64,000 nucleotides of DNA from an uncultured Carboxylicivirga sp. (GCA_947503525.1 CANNEA010000005.1:248001-312000), one strand, 5' to 3'; positions 47,364-55,427 are shown, counted from the stretch's first letter. Program-made: numbers and translations. Notes: generated by a model from the sequence alone, not told the origin.

Positions 47364-49352
47364 ATGAGAATCCTAACACTAAGTCTGATTACTTTATTAA
47401 CGATTACAGCAATAGCTCAAAACAATGCAAGTAAATTTGGATTATTAAATCCGGCCGACCTTGATCTAAAGTCCTGTGCATTTGAATCGGATGCCCCTGC
47501 TGTGGTTTTGTTTGATCGTGGTGAATCCAAATTCATACAAGATGACACCCATGGTTTTATATTAACATTTACTCGTCACACGCGCATTAAAATTTTCGAA
47601 GAAGGCGGATTTGATCAGTCGGAAATTGAGATTTATCTATCCATTGGAAAAGGTGCAAGAGAAACCGTAAGAAAGATAAAGGGCTATTCGTACAATTTGA
47701 TTGATGGAAAGCTAGTTCAAACAGCTCTAGATCCTACTCAAATTTTCCAGGAAAAGGTTAATGAGTACTGGTACATGAAAAAATTTGCTATGCCAAAAAT
47801 CAAAAAAGGCACTATTATTGAGTTTAGCTATACCATTGATTCGCCATTTTACAACCATTTTAGAGATTGGAAATTTCAGAGCGACATACCAACAATGTAT
47901 AGTGAATATAAAGTAGGTATGATACCCTTTTATTCCTATAGATATCGCTTGCAAGGGGCTTCTCGTTTGCACAAACAAAAAAAATACGAGCACACGGGTA
48001 TTAGTCGAACTTTTGCCGGAATACCTTTCAAAGATATGGTCTATGAGTTTGGATTAAAAAACATTCCTTCATTCAAAGATGAAAACTTTATCTCTTCAAG
48101 AGAGGATTATATTAAGAAAATAGAATTTCAACTGGCTGAAATCAATTACCCCTCTGGATATAGACGTAAATACATGGATACCTGGCCAAATTTAGCCAAT
48201 GAATACCTGGAAGCCGATCGCTTTGGCAGATACCTCAAAAAATCGGAAAAGTGGGCAGGTAAAAATGCCAACAGTTTCAAGACAATGGACGAAGAACAAC
48301 GATACAATGCTATTCTTGACTTTGTTAAAAGCAATTATAAATGGAATGAATATTCAGGTGATTTTGCTCTATTATCTTTCAAAGATTTTCAGGATGAACT
48401 TAGTGGTAACATTGCTAACATAAACCTTCTCACCATAGGTATAATGAGAAGCAATGGAATCGAAGCCAATCCGGTAATCATCAGCACACGTAACAATGGT
48501 AAGGTCCAGCAACAATTTCCTAATTCCGATGCATTCAACTATGTGCTTATTTTGGCGAAGATAAATGATAAACTAAAGTTATTAGATGCCACACAAGGTT
48601 TCTGTCCCAATCAACTCATCCCTTCAAAATGTATTAATGGTAAAGGATTTATTATTACAGAAGACAGCGAAAATTGGATTACCATTAGTAACAATGCACC
48701 CTCTATTGAAGAAACTAAGCTTGAGTATACCATTAATCAGGATAATTATACCATTGATGGTGTTTGTGAAAAAACAAGTACCGGATATTTGGCAATCAGA
48801 GATCGTCGCAATTACTACAATGACAATGAAAACTTTAAAACTAATTTAAAAAAATATGGCTTTAACGATGACGAAAGTTTTGAGGTTAAATACCTAATGG
48901 AAGAGGATCAACCATTTGAATATCAATTTGACTTTACTCAGGATATCGATATCATTGACAATCAAATCATACTCGCTCCCTTTGCGCATTTATCACCCGA
49001 AGATAATCCATTCAAGCAGGAAAAAAGGGAAATGCCAATAGATCTGGTAACCAAAAAGGCATACCGATACAATGTAATTATTAATATTCCGAAAGGGTAT
49101 AAAGTGGATGTTATGCCTGTGAATAAAACACTTAAATCTGAAAATGTTGAATTTAATTATATGGCTCAAAAAATTGAAGAGAATAAGATTAGATTATTTG
49201 CCATTTATAATTTCAAAAAACCTAACTATCCTTCGAAATCATATCGAGAGTTAAAAAACTTTATGAATACGGTCACTAAAAAGTTAAACTCAAAAATCGT
49301 TTTGATTAAGGATGAATCCATTTCAGACGTATCGGAAAATGTAAGCCAATAA
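47364..49352 (+). CDS. DUF3857/transglutaminase-like secreted protein, catalytic triad lost
   Basis: The 662-residue protein has a signal peptide (about 1-18, ending AIAQ), a DUF3857 domain and a transglutaminase-like core in which the cysteine position is Ile350 (SGNIANIN for YGDCKAL) and the histidine position is Tyr393 (FNYVLIL). The aspartate region is LLDATQG. It is therefore probably not catalytic and may partner the active paralog encoded 28 bases upstream. Similar active/inactive pairs are common in the phylum. Confidence 0.85.
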   Translation: MRILTLSLITLLTITAIAQNNASKFGLLNPADLDLKSCAFESDAPAVVLFDRGESKFIQDDTHGFILTFTRHTRIKIFEEGGFDQSEIEIYLSIGKGARETVRKIKGYSYNLIDGKLVQTALDPTQIFQEKVNEYWYMKKFAMPKIKKGTIIEFSYTIDSPFYNHFRDWKFQSDIPTMYSEYKVGMIPFYSYRYRLQGASRLHKQKKYEHTGISRTFAGIPFKDMVYEFGLKNIPSFKDENFISSREDYIKKIEFQLAEINYPSGYRRKYMDTWPNLANEYLEADRFGRYLKKSEKWAGKNANSFKTMDEEQRYNAILDFVKSNYKWNEYSGDFALLSFKDFQDELSGNIANINLLTIGIMRSNGIEANPVIISTRNNGKVQQQFPNSDAFNYVLILAKINDKLKLLDATQGFCPNQLIPSKCINGKGFIITEDSENWITISNNAPSIEETKLEYTINQDNYTIDGVCEKTSTGYLAIRDRRNYYNDNENFKTNLKKYGFNDDESFEVKYLMEEDQPFEYQFDFTQDIDIIDNQIILAPFAHLSPEDNPFKQEKREMPIDLVTKKAYRYNVIINIPKGYKVDVMPVNKTLKSENVEFNYMAQKIEENKIRLFAIYNFKKPNYPSKSYRELKNFMNTVTKKLNSKIVLIKDESISDVSENVSQ

Positions 49353-49897
49353 AAAATATGCACTAAACCATATGGCGGAAGGTTCTGTTGTTCAAATAAG
49401 TCGAAAAGAAAGAACAGATCCTCAATTGACCATTGCACTGAGCTATTTTAATTTTTAGTAAATTCGCATCTTAATTAATGGCGGCGTAAAGAATAGGGTG
49501 GATTAAAGGCGGTAATCACACAATGTTTTATAAATGCAAATGTGCAACGGAATGTATGTAATTTGATCACTAACAAACAAATCAGTATACACCAAATATT
49601 AAGTTGCATTAAATTGTATTGTTACCTAAAAAAATCACCACTCTAAAGTTGCAACTATAGCACCTCTTTCGCGTAACAAGCCTTTGTTAACTCGCACTTT
49701 TGTGACTGAGGAGGCGAAGCTATGGAATAGCTGGACGACGAAGTGTTGAGCGGAGCGAAATCCCGATTCATCGGGAAGGAGGCGAAGCTGTATTTAGGTG
49801 TTTGGTTCTAGGTGTTAGGATTTAGGTCTTGGATAATTGGAGAAATTTATCACAAGTACGCATTATACTGATACTATAAGTTTGATTTAGTATTGTT
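49353..49897. other. 545-base spacer with repeats before the accessory region
   Basis: I see no convincing gene. A 28-codon reading frame at 49371-49457 has no supporting features. The right half holds a direct repeat with a hairpin (49711-49790) and a low-complexity TAGGTNTT-rich stretch (49795-49836), both like the spacer sequences further right. Confidence 0.5.
49711..49790. repeat. direct repeat GGAGGCGAAGCT flanking a hairpin
   Basis: GGAGGCGAAGCT occurs exactly at 49711-49722 and 49779-49790. Between them is the perfect hairpin TCCCGAT/ATCGGGA (49762-49777) with a two-base loop. The G-rich content stands out from the AT-rich surroundings, as in REP-like extragenic elements. Confidence 0.6.
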
Positions 49898-50266
49898 ATG
49901 GATATAAAATCATTTAAGGATTTAATTGTTTGGCAAAAATCTCTGGCGTTTGCAAACGAAATAATTGAGCTTACTGAAAACCTTAACACCAAGTCAAAAC
50001 ATTATAGACTTATAGAACAAATAGAAGCAAGTTCTTCCTCAGTGCCACAAAACATTGCTGAAGGTAAAGGACGACATACAATAAAAGAATATAAACAGTT
50101 TTTATACTATTCCAGAGGTTCTTTATACGAAACCATAACACTGTTAAACCTTTTTCATTTACGAAAATGGATTACTGATAAAGAATTAGCAGACCTTGAA
50201 AGAAAAGCTGACGAAATAGGCAAAATGCTAAATGGTTTATTGAACAAACTAAAACCTAATAACTAG
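49898..50266 (+). CDS. S23-type four-helix bundle protein
   Basis: The 122-residue protein matches the 23S-rRNA-intervening-sequence/four-helix bundle family: FKDLIVWQKSLAFANEI at the start, QIEASSSSVPQNIAEGKGR in the middle, and FLYYSRGSLYETITLL. Members occur as solitary cassettes in Bacteroidetes surface-sugar and other accessory regions; their function is unknown. A broken relative lies at 58689-59021. Confidence 0.9.
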   Translation: MDIKSFKDLIVWQKSLAFANEIIELTENLNTKSKHYRLIEQIEASSSSVPQNIAEGKGRHTIKEYKQFLYYSRGSLYETITLLNLFHLRKWITDKELADLERKADEIGKMLNGLLNKLKPNN

Positions 50267-50285
50267 AACCTAAGCCCTAGTAAAT

Positions 50286-51086
50286 ATGCAATACGAAGAA
50301 GATCTTCCTCTGGAAGAATATATATATACCGAAGCTTTAAAAGAGCGGCACCATGACATTGAACGCTTTAAGCAACTGATTAGCATTGAGAATAATCAAA
50401 ATGAAGAGGATTCGATTGAATTACTTTATGTGAGTAAAAGGTTATTTTATAATTTTCATGGTGAGGAAAAGGTGATCCAGGCACGACAGCAGATGATGCA
50501 TTTCCTTGACATTGAAATTAATGACGAACGGATTCCGATGAGCATGAGTGGCAGCAATGGTACAGAGCATGATGAGAAGATAGAAACACTGCTGAATGCC
50601 ATGGATGATCTGGAAGACCTTAAAAAGCTTAAACTTAAAAAACTGGCTCAGGATTATCCTGAAGTGCCCTTCTTTACGCACATGAAAATTGTGATGATGT
50701 ATGTTAAGGAAATGGCTCCCAAAAGAATTATAGCTCAGATAGAAGATGCTCTATCCATAACACCGGAAGATACAATTCTACAATTAGAACGAGATAGCCT
50801 CTTGGCCAGAGAGGGTAAAACATGCCAGTATTTAAATGCGGACACCATTGAGAAAGGCAGTCTTAAGAAGCTATTCAATAATCGGGAATGGATTCATTCA
50901 TTTGAATTGATGACGGCCCATACGGCCATATTCGAATATCTGGTTTCAAAAGAAGATTTGCTTTCGCTGGATGCATTTATATTTGCCACCAATACCCTTC
51001 ATCCTGAATGGGAAGAATCCTGGGCCGATAAGGAATTGTATAGCGAATTACTCAAGGTTCAGTTCTGTAAGAATTTCATCCACTAA
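50286..51086 (+). CDS. hypothetical protein, possibly TPR-like
   Basis: The 266-residue acidic, helical protein has no signal peptide. A segment about residues 125-170 (HMKIVMMYVKEMAPKRIIAQIEDALSITPED, cited in part) looks like a degenerate TPR. I recognise no family. The stop codon and last residues fall inside a dispersed intergenic repeat (51077-51105), so the C-terminus may have been reshaped by it. Confidence 0.55.
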   Translation: MQYEEDLPLEEYIYTEALKERHHDIERFKQLISIENNQNEEDSIELLYVSKRLFYNFHGEEKVIQARQQMMHFLDIEINDERIPMSMSGSNGTEHDEKIETLLNAMDDLEDLKKLKLKKLAQDYPEVPFFTHMKIVMMYVKEMAPKRIIAQIEDALSITPEDTILQLERDSLLAREGKTCQYLNADTIEKGSLKKLFNNREWIHSFELMTAHTAIFEYLVSKEDLLSLDAFIFATNTLHPEWEESWADKELYSELLKVQFCKNFIH

Positions 51087-51105
51087 TTACACGAATTAAG
51101 CGAAT
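51077..51105 (-). repeat. intergenic repeat family A, inverted copy
   Basis: The reverse complement reads ATTCGCTTAATTCGTGTAATTAGTG, close to the forward copies at 51558-51590 and 54725-54760 (AATTCGTG...AATTAGTG...). It overlaps the end of the preceding coding region. Confidence 0.5.
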
Positions 51106-51122
51106 CATTTTCCTTTAAAGAT

Positions 51123-51515
51123 ATGCCAGACTTACTCAAAAATAAAGAATTAATTTACAAAGAAGACGCCTATAAAATAGTAGGTGCTTGTATGGCTGTT
51201 CATCGTGAACTTGGTTGTGGTTTCCTAGAGGCAGTATATGCTGAAGCATTAGAAATGGAATTTGAAAAACAAAACATTCCTTTTCAAAGAGAAGTATCAG
51301 TAATCATTAAGTACAAAGGCAAAGCTTTGAAAAAATCATACATAGCAGATTTCATTTGTTATGACAAAATAATTTTAGAGTTAAAGGCAGTGAACTCTTT
51401 GGATACAGTTCATGAATCTCAGGTATTGAACTACCTCAAAGCAACCGGTTTCAAGTTAGGATTATTGGTAAACTTCGGAGAACAGTCATTGAAATATAAA
51501 AGAATAGTTTTATAA
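51123..51515 (+). CDS. GxxExxY family protein (PD-(D/E)XK nuclease fold)
   Basis: The 130-residue protein has the naming motif GFLEAVY at about residue 33 and the nuclease-fold core YIADFICYDKIILELKA (Asp and Glu-X-Lys). Stand-alone members are widespread accessory genes whose substrate is unknown. It lies between two repeat copies. Confidence 0.9.
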   Translation: MPDLLKNKELIYKEDAYKIVGACMAVHRELGCGFLEAVYAEALEMEFEKQNIPFQREVSVIIKYKGKALKKSYIADFICYDKIILELKAVNSLDTVHESQVLNYLKATGFKLGLLVNFGEQSLKYKRIVL

Positions 51516-51557
51516 TCCTGATCACCATGCAACAAGCACGAATCACTCTTATTAAAT

Positions 51558-51590
51558 AAATTAGTGTTCATTAGTGAAATTCGTGGATAA
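51558..51590 (+). repeat. intergenic repeat family A, forward copy
   Basis: The sequence AATTAGTGTTCATTAGTGAAATTCGTGGATAA (cited in part) shares the AATTAGTG, CATTAGTG and TCGTGGA words with the copy at 54725-54760 and with inverted copies at 51077-51105 and 52612-52630. Confidence 0.5.
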
Positions 51591-51619
51591 ACATTAACAA
51601 AAAGCACAATTAGCGGATA

Positions 51620-52585
51620 ATGAAAAACTTTGCATTAATAGGAGCAGCCGGATACATAGCACCAAGGCATTTAAAGGCAATTAAAGAAACCAATAACCAG
51701 CTGATTGCGGCCGTTGATCCCTATGATGGCGTGGGAATTATGGATAGTTATTTCCCAAATGCTGACTTTTTTGTGGAGTTTGAACGCTTCGATCGTCATA
51801 TTGAAAAGCTAAAAAGAGCCAATATGCCTTTGGATTTTGTATCGGTATGTTCACCTAATTATCTGCATGATTCTCATATTCGTTTTGGACTGCGCAGTGG
51901 AGCCGATGTCATTTGTGAAAAACCTATTGTGCTTAATCCATGGAATATTGATGCCTTGGAAAACATAGAAAAGGAATCCAAAGGAAATATTTATACCATC
52001 CTGCAATTGCGTCACCATCCGAGCATCATAGAATTAAAAAAGAAAGTAGAAGAAGGAGATCCAAATAAAATATATGATATCGACCTCTCCTACCTCACCT
52101 CACGAGGCCATTGGTATTATACTTCCTGGAAGGGGGATATCAGTAAATCAGGTGGTATAGCCACAAATATTGGTGTACACTTTTACGATATGCTTACCTG
52201 GATCTTCGGTCCGGTAAAAAACAACACAGTGCATATCCACTCGCATGATCGTGCAGCCGGCTATCTGGAGCTCGAAAAAGCCCGTGTACGTTGGTTTCTA
52301 TCCATCAATTACGACACGATTCCACAGGAGATAAAAGATAAAGGCATGCGTACTTATCGTTCCATCACATTGGATGGTGAAGAAATAGAATTTAGCGGTG
52401 GTTTTACCGACCTGCATACAGTCAGTTATCAGCATATCCTGGATGGCACAGGCTATCGAATCGGCGATACACGACAAGCCATAAACATTGTGCACGACAT
52501 ACGTAATCAGGAAGCCATAGGACTGGTTGGGGATTATCACCCATTAGCTAAAGGAGAATTGACAAAGCATCCATTTGATAAATAG
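51620..52585 (+). CDS. wlbA: Gfo/Idh/MocA sugar dehydrogenase of WlbA/WbpB type
   Basis: The 321-residue oxidoreductase closely follows the WlbA/WbpB pattern: MKNFALIGAAGYIAPRHLKAI, SVCSPNYLHDSHIRFGL and CEKPIVLNPWNID (catalytic lysine). WlbA/WbpB oxidise C3 of UDP-GlcNAc-uronate on the way to diacetylated 2,3-diamino-uronic acids of O-antigens. The usual partner aminotransferase and acetyltransferase for this path are not beside it. Confidence 0.88.
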   Translation: MKNFALIGAAGYIAPRHLKAIKETNNQLIAAVDPYDGVGIMDSYFPNADFFVEFERFDRHIEKLKRANMPLDFVSVCSPNYLHDSHIRFGLRSGADVICEKPIVLNPWNIDALENIEKESKGNIYTILQLRHHPSIIELKKKVEEGDPNKIYDIDLSYLTSRGHWYYTSWKGDISKSGGIATNIGVHFYDMLTWIFGPVKNNTVHIHSHDRAAGYLELEKARVRWFLSINYDTIPQEIKDKGMRTYRSITLDGEEIEFSGGFTDLHTVSYQHILDGTGYRIGDTRQAINIVHDIRNQEAIGLVGDYHPLAKGELTKHPFDK

Positions 52586-52611
52586 GTGTTAGGTCTTAGC
52601 AAAAATAAAAA

Positions 52612-52630
52612 TGTCCACTAATGACATTGG
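52612..52630 (-). repeat. intergenic repeat family A, short inverted copy
   Basis: The reverse complement CCAATGTCATTAGTGGACA matches TGACATTAGTGGACA in the copy at 54725-54760. Confidence 0.5.
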
Positions 52631-52766
52631 CTTGCAAAGTCATAGATAAGTACACTCAGTTGAAAGATTCTCTTGCTAAATAAAAAGCGGTAAGTTATTT
52701 TTCAAGTACGTTCTTATTACAGAATTATTAAATCTTAAGTATATTGTATAACAAAAGAAAAGTAAA

Positions 52767-52976
52767 ATGAAACAGTTCACTGTATCAATACAAGATGATA
52801 AAACAAAACTTTTTCTTGATATACTGAATGAATTATCCTTTGTTGAGAATATTCAAGATTTAAGCAGCATTGATATTTCTGAAGAGCATAAAAATATTGT
52901 TAGGGAAAGAATTACGAATTACGGTGCTGATAAATATCAAGACTGGAATGATATTGAAATAAATTTTGACAAATAA
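52767..52976 (+). CDS. antitoxin-like protein of a ParE/RelE pair
   Basis: The 69-residue acidic protein lies 2 bases before a ParE/RelE-type toxin gene. Its sequence (MKQFTVSIQDDKTKLFLDIL, ending in DWNDIEINFDK) resembles Bacteroidetes addiction-module antitoxins that neutralise the toxin through a C-terminal tail. No DNA-binding motif is clear. Confidence 0.72.
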   Translation: MKQFTVSIQDDKTKLFLDILNELSFVENIQDLSSIDISEEHKNIVRERITNYGADKYQDWNDIEINFDK

Positions 52977-52978
52977 TT

Positions 52979-53284
52979 ATGAATTACAGTATTAGGTATA
53001 ACCCTGAAGTCAAAAAGGATATACAGGATGCTGTATCATGGTATAATAAAAAGCAATCTAGTTTAGGTAAACAGTTTTATAAGGAACTAGAGTTTTATAT
53101 TTCTATATTAAGAAAATCAGCCCATTGTTTTGCGCATCGATATGATAAAATTCGATGCTTGCCATTACGCAAATTTCCTTATATGATTCATTACAGGTTA
53201 AATATAAAAACTAATGAGGTACGTATAGAAGCTGTTTTGCATACAAGTATTAATCCGAACAAATGGATAAAAGGAGTCGAGTAA
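52979..53284 (+). CDS. ParE/RelE-family toxin
   Basis: The 101-residue protein has the ParE/RelE fold pattern: YNPEVKKDIQDAVSWYNKKQSSLG, then a PYMIHYRL strand and a final EVRIEAVLHTSINP strand. It is expected to block growth (by gyrase poisoning or mRNA cleavage) unless bound by the antitoxin encoded just before it. Confidence 0.88.
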   Translation: MNYSIRYNPEVKKDIQDAVSWYNKKQSSLGKQFYKELEFYISILRKSAHCFAHRYDKIRCLPLRKFPYMIHYRLNIKTNEVRIEAVLHTSINPNKWIKGVE

Positions 53285-53401
53285 ATATTGTTTCATTTTT
53301 TTTTAAATGAATTTATGTAATTAACACCCATATGCAGTCGGCAGAGTCGAAAAATAAACACTTGTCCCGGTACTTCCTCAAGCTATAAATCATCAATCCT
53401 T

Positions 53402-53497
53402 GTAAATCTGCGTAATCTGTGGACCAAGAGTTTCTCGCAAAGTACGCTAAGATAAGCGCTAAGGAAAGAGAGATGAGAAGTGAGAAGTGAGAAGTGG
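53402..53497 (+). repeat. intergenic repeats, family A-like word then family B
   Basis: Positions 53402-53424 read GTAAATCTGCGTAATCTGTGGAC (in part), related to 54486-54510. Positions 53429-53497 are family B: TTTCTCGCAAAG, GCTAAGGAAAGAGAGATGAGAA, then GTGAGAA iterations. Family B recurs at 54316-54420. The whole gap 53285-53627 has no gene apart from the promoter of the next operon. Confidence 0.65.
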
Positions 53498-53604
53498 GTT
53501 ACACCCCTCTACCTGTGACGCAATCAATAATAATTAGAACTAATCGTATTTTTATCGTAAAATACTAGCTAGCCCCTAAAGTTTCCCAATAAGGAAATAA
53601 TTCA

Positions 53605-53612
53605 TATCTTTG
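53605..53612 (+). promoter_or_regulatory. -7 promoter element (TATCTTTG) of the HigBA-type operon
   Basis: An exact TAnnTTTG lies 15 bases before the toxin ATG; a GTTT about 20 bases upstream is a partial -33 box. The leader would be about ten bases, as often seen for autoregulated toxin-antitoxin operons. Confidence 0.5.
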
Positions 53613-53627
53613 CATTAAAAGTTTAGA

Positions 53628-53969
53628 ATGATAAAGTATGCTATAATATTTCTGGAATGGGCAGAAGAATTTATAGGAAGTCTGGATGACAAAACCAGAA
53701 AAAAGGTGCTTTATAATGTATGGAAGTCTCGTGATGTCAATGACCCAGAATTATTTAAAAAGCTTGACGGCAATATTTGGGAGTTCCGAACGAAGTTTTT
53801 AACGAAACAAATTAGGCCACTTGCCTTTTGGGATAAAACAAAGAAGACTGAAACGCTTGTAATTGCCACTCATGGCTTTATAAAAAAAACTCAAAAAACA
53901 CCTAAAGCAGAAATTGAAAAGGCTATAAAAATTAGAGGCGAGTATTTTAACGAAAACGGAGGGAAATAA
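53628..53969 (+). CDS. higB: HigB/Gp49-like RelE-superfamily toxin
   Basis: The 113-residue protein has the Gp49/HigB pattern: WAEEFIGSLDDKTRKKVLYNVW, KLDGNIWEFRTKF, then TLVIATHGFIKKTQKTP with the basic patch used for mRNA cleavage on the ribosome. The toxin gene precedes its antitoxin, the higBA order. Confidence 0.9.
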   Translation: MIKYAIIFLEWAEEFIGSLDDKTRKKVLYNVWKSRDVNDPELFKKLDGNIWEFRTKFLTKQIRPLAFWDKTKKTETLVIATHGFIKKTQKTPKAEIEKAIKIRGEYFNENGGK

Positions 53970-53970
53970 G

Positions 53971-54285
53971 ATGAAAAAGTTCACATTAGAAGAATTGACA
54001 GATAAATATATAGGTGAAAAAGGAACAGAAAGTAGGGACGAATTTGAATTTGAACTGAAACTTGATGTTCTTGGAGAAATGATAAAAAAAGCTCGAAAAG
54101 AACAAAATTTAACACAAGCTCAATTGGGCGAAATTATTGGAGTTCAAAAGGCACAGATTTCTAAGATTGAGAATAATGCAAAAGATGTAAGATTATCAAC
54201 AATATTAAAAGTGTTCAATGCCCTAAAAGCTAAGGTGAAAATGACAATTGACTTTGACACAAATACTCATTTAGAAATAGCTTAA
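53971..54285 (+). CDS. higA: HigA-type antitoxin with XRE helix-turn-helix
   Basis: The 104-residue protein has a Cro/C1 helix-turn-helix (about residues 34-88: RKEQNLTQAQLGEIIGVQKAQISKIE in part) and begins one base after the toxin stop. It should bind the toxin and repress the operon promoter. Confidence 0.92.
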   Translation: MKKFTLEELTDKYIGEKGTESRDEFEFELKLDVLGEMIKKARKEQNLTQAQLGEIIGVQKAQISKIENNAKDVRLSTILKVFNALKAKVKMTIDFDTNTHLEIA

Positions 54286-54315
54286 AAACAACAAATCAGT
54301 GTATAGGGAACAAAA

Positions 54316-54420
54316 AGTTTCTCACAAAGACGCCAAGTGTAACGCTAAGGAAAGAGAGATGAGAATTGAGTGGTGAGATAAGAGAAATAAGAGTTGAGCG
54401 TAAAGAAGTGAGCAGTGAGC
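54316..54420 (+). repeat. intergenic repeat family B, second copy, in a 551-base spacer
   Basis: AGTTTCTCACAAAGACGCC, AACGCTAAGGAAAGAGAGATGAGAA and purine-rich GTGAGA/GAGTTGAG iterations repeat the element at 53429-53497 with substitutions. A short third copy (GTTCTCGCAAAG) lies at 54580-54594, and a CTGTAAAATCTGTGGAC word at 54486-54510. The spacer 54286-54836 shows no gene. Confidence 0.65.
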
Positions 54421-54672
54421 AAACCAATTGCACAGCAATTAATCCATTAAATCATTTTAGGGAAGCTGCCAATCAATAATCATTTTAATCTGTAAAATCT
54501 GTGGACAAAAATGAGATGAGCGGTGAGATGTGAGTAATGAGATTTACCAAGAGCTTGCCGAAGTGGAGACAAGAAAAACAGTTCTCGCAAAGAATTAGTG
54601 AATATCACACATCTTTAAATCAAATATCATCGATCAAACGTCTCTACATCATATATCACCAATGCCAATCAT

Positions 54673-54715
54673 TCCCCACCTGAATTTTAGGAGGGGTGCC
54701 GTAAGGCGGGGTGGT
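54673..54715. repeat. REP-like GC-rich hairpin element
   Basis: This 43-base GC-rich block in AT-rich sequence contains the hairpin GCC-GTAA-GGC with a GNRA-type loop, plus CCCC and CCACC that can pair with later GGGG and GGTGG. Only one copy is in the window. Confidence 0.5.
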
Positions 54716-54724
54716 ATACTAAAA

Positions 54725-54760
54725 TAAATTCGTGTTAATTAGTGACATTAGTGGACAAAA
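54725..54760 (+). repeat. intergenic repeat family A, forward copy
   Basis: The words AATTCGTG, AATTAGTG and CATTAGTGGACA link it to 51558-51590 and to inverted copies at 51077-51105 and 52612-52630. Confidence 0.55.
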
Positions 54761-54836
54761 AAAAAGCACGGGTCACAATATCTCGGGAAGCTATAAATCA
54801 ACATCATAAATAATAATTCATCCATCATATATCCAA

Positions 54837-55427
54837 ATGAACAACATACACCCTACTAACATCTACCTTAATCGCGACGACAAGGAACAATACCTTAAGC
54901 AAAATGCAAAGGTAATATGGATCACCGGCTTATCCGGTTCAGGGAAAAGTACCTTAGCTCAGGGTTTGGAGCGTAAGCTGGCAGAGCGAGGTTACCTTAC
55001 TCAAGTCTTAGATGGTGATAATGTACGCACCGGAATTAACAATAACCTGGGCTTCTCGGATAAGGATCGAACAGAAAATATACGCCGCATTGCAGAGATC
55101 AATAAACTCTTCCTCAACTGTGGCATCATTACCATTAATGCCTTTATTTCGCCCACCAATGAAATACGCCAGATGGCACGTGATATAGTAGGTAGCAAGG
55201 ACTTTATTGAGGTGTTTGTGGATGCTACTTTTGATACCTGTGCCCAGCGCGACCCCAAGGGACTCTATAAAAAAGCTTTGGCTGGTGAAATTCTTAACTT
55301 TACCGGACTGGATGCCCCTTTTGACCGACCTGATGCTGCAGAAGTAACTGTTAATACGGACGATTTAAGTATTGAAGAAGGGATTGATAAAGCATACGAA
55401 TATATTAGAGCTGCTGTAAGATGGTAG
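54837..55427 (+). CDS. cysC: adenylylsulfate kinase (APS kinase)
   Basis: The 196-residue kinase has Walker A GLSGSGKSTLA (about 32-42), DGDNVRTGIN and FISPTNEIR, the normal APS kinase set, and makes PAPS from adenylylsulfate. There is no cysD, cysN or PAPS reductase nearby. In a surface-sugar region it may supply PAPS for glycan sulfation, but no sulfotransferase is in the window. Confidence 0.92.
   Translation: MNNIHPTNIYLNRDDKEQYLKQNAKVIWITGLSGSGKSTLAQGLERKLAERGYLTQVLDGDNVRTGINNNLGFSDKDRTENIRRIAEINKLFLNCGIITINAFISPTNEIRQMARDIVGSKDFIEVFVDATFDTCAQRDPKGLYKKALAGEILNFTGLDAPFDRPDAAEVTVNTDDLSIEEGIDKAYEYIRAAVRW

Noticed and set aside
49371-49457. 28-codon reading frame after the second DUF3857 gene
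   Set aside because: Too short, no ribosome-binding or family evidence, and partly antisense to a chance frame.
53402-54594. CRISPR-like repeat array
   Set aside because: The repeats are few, imperfect, irregularly spaced and in mixed orientation, and no cas genes are present.
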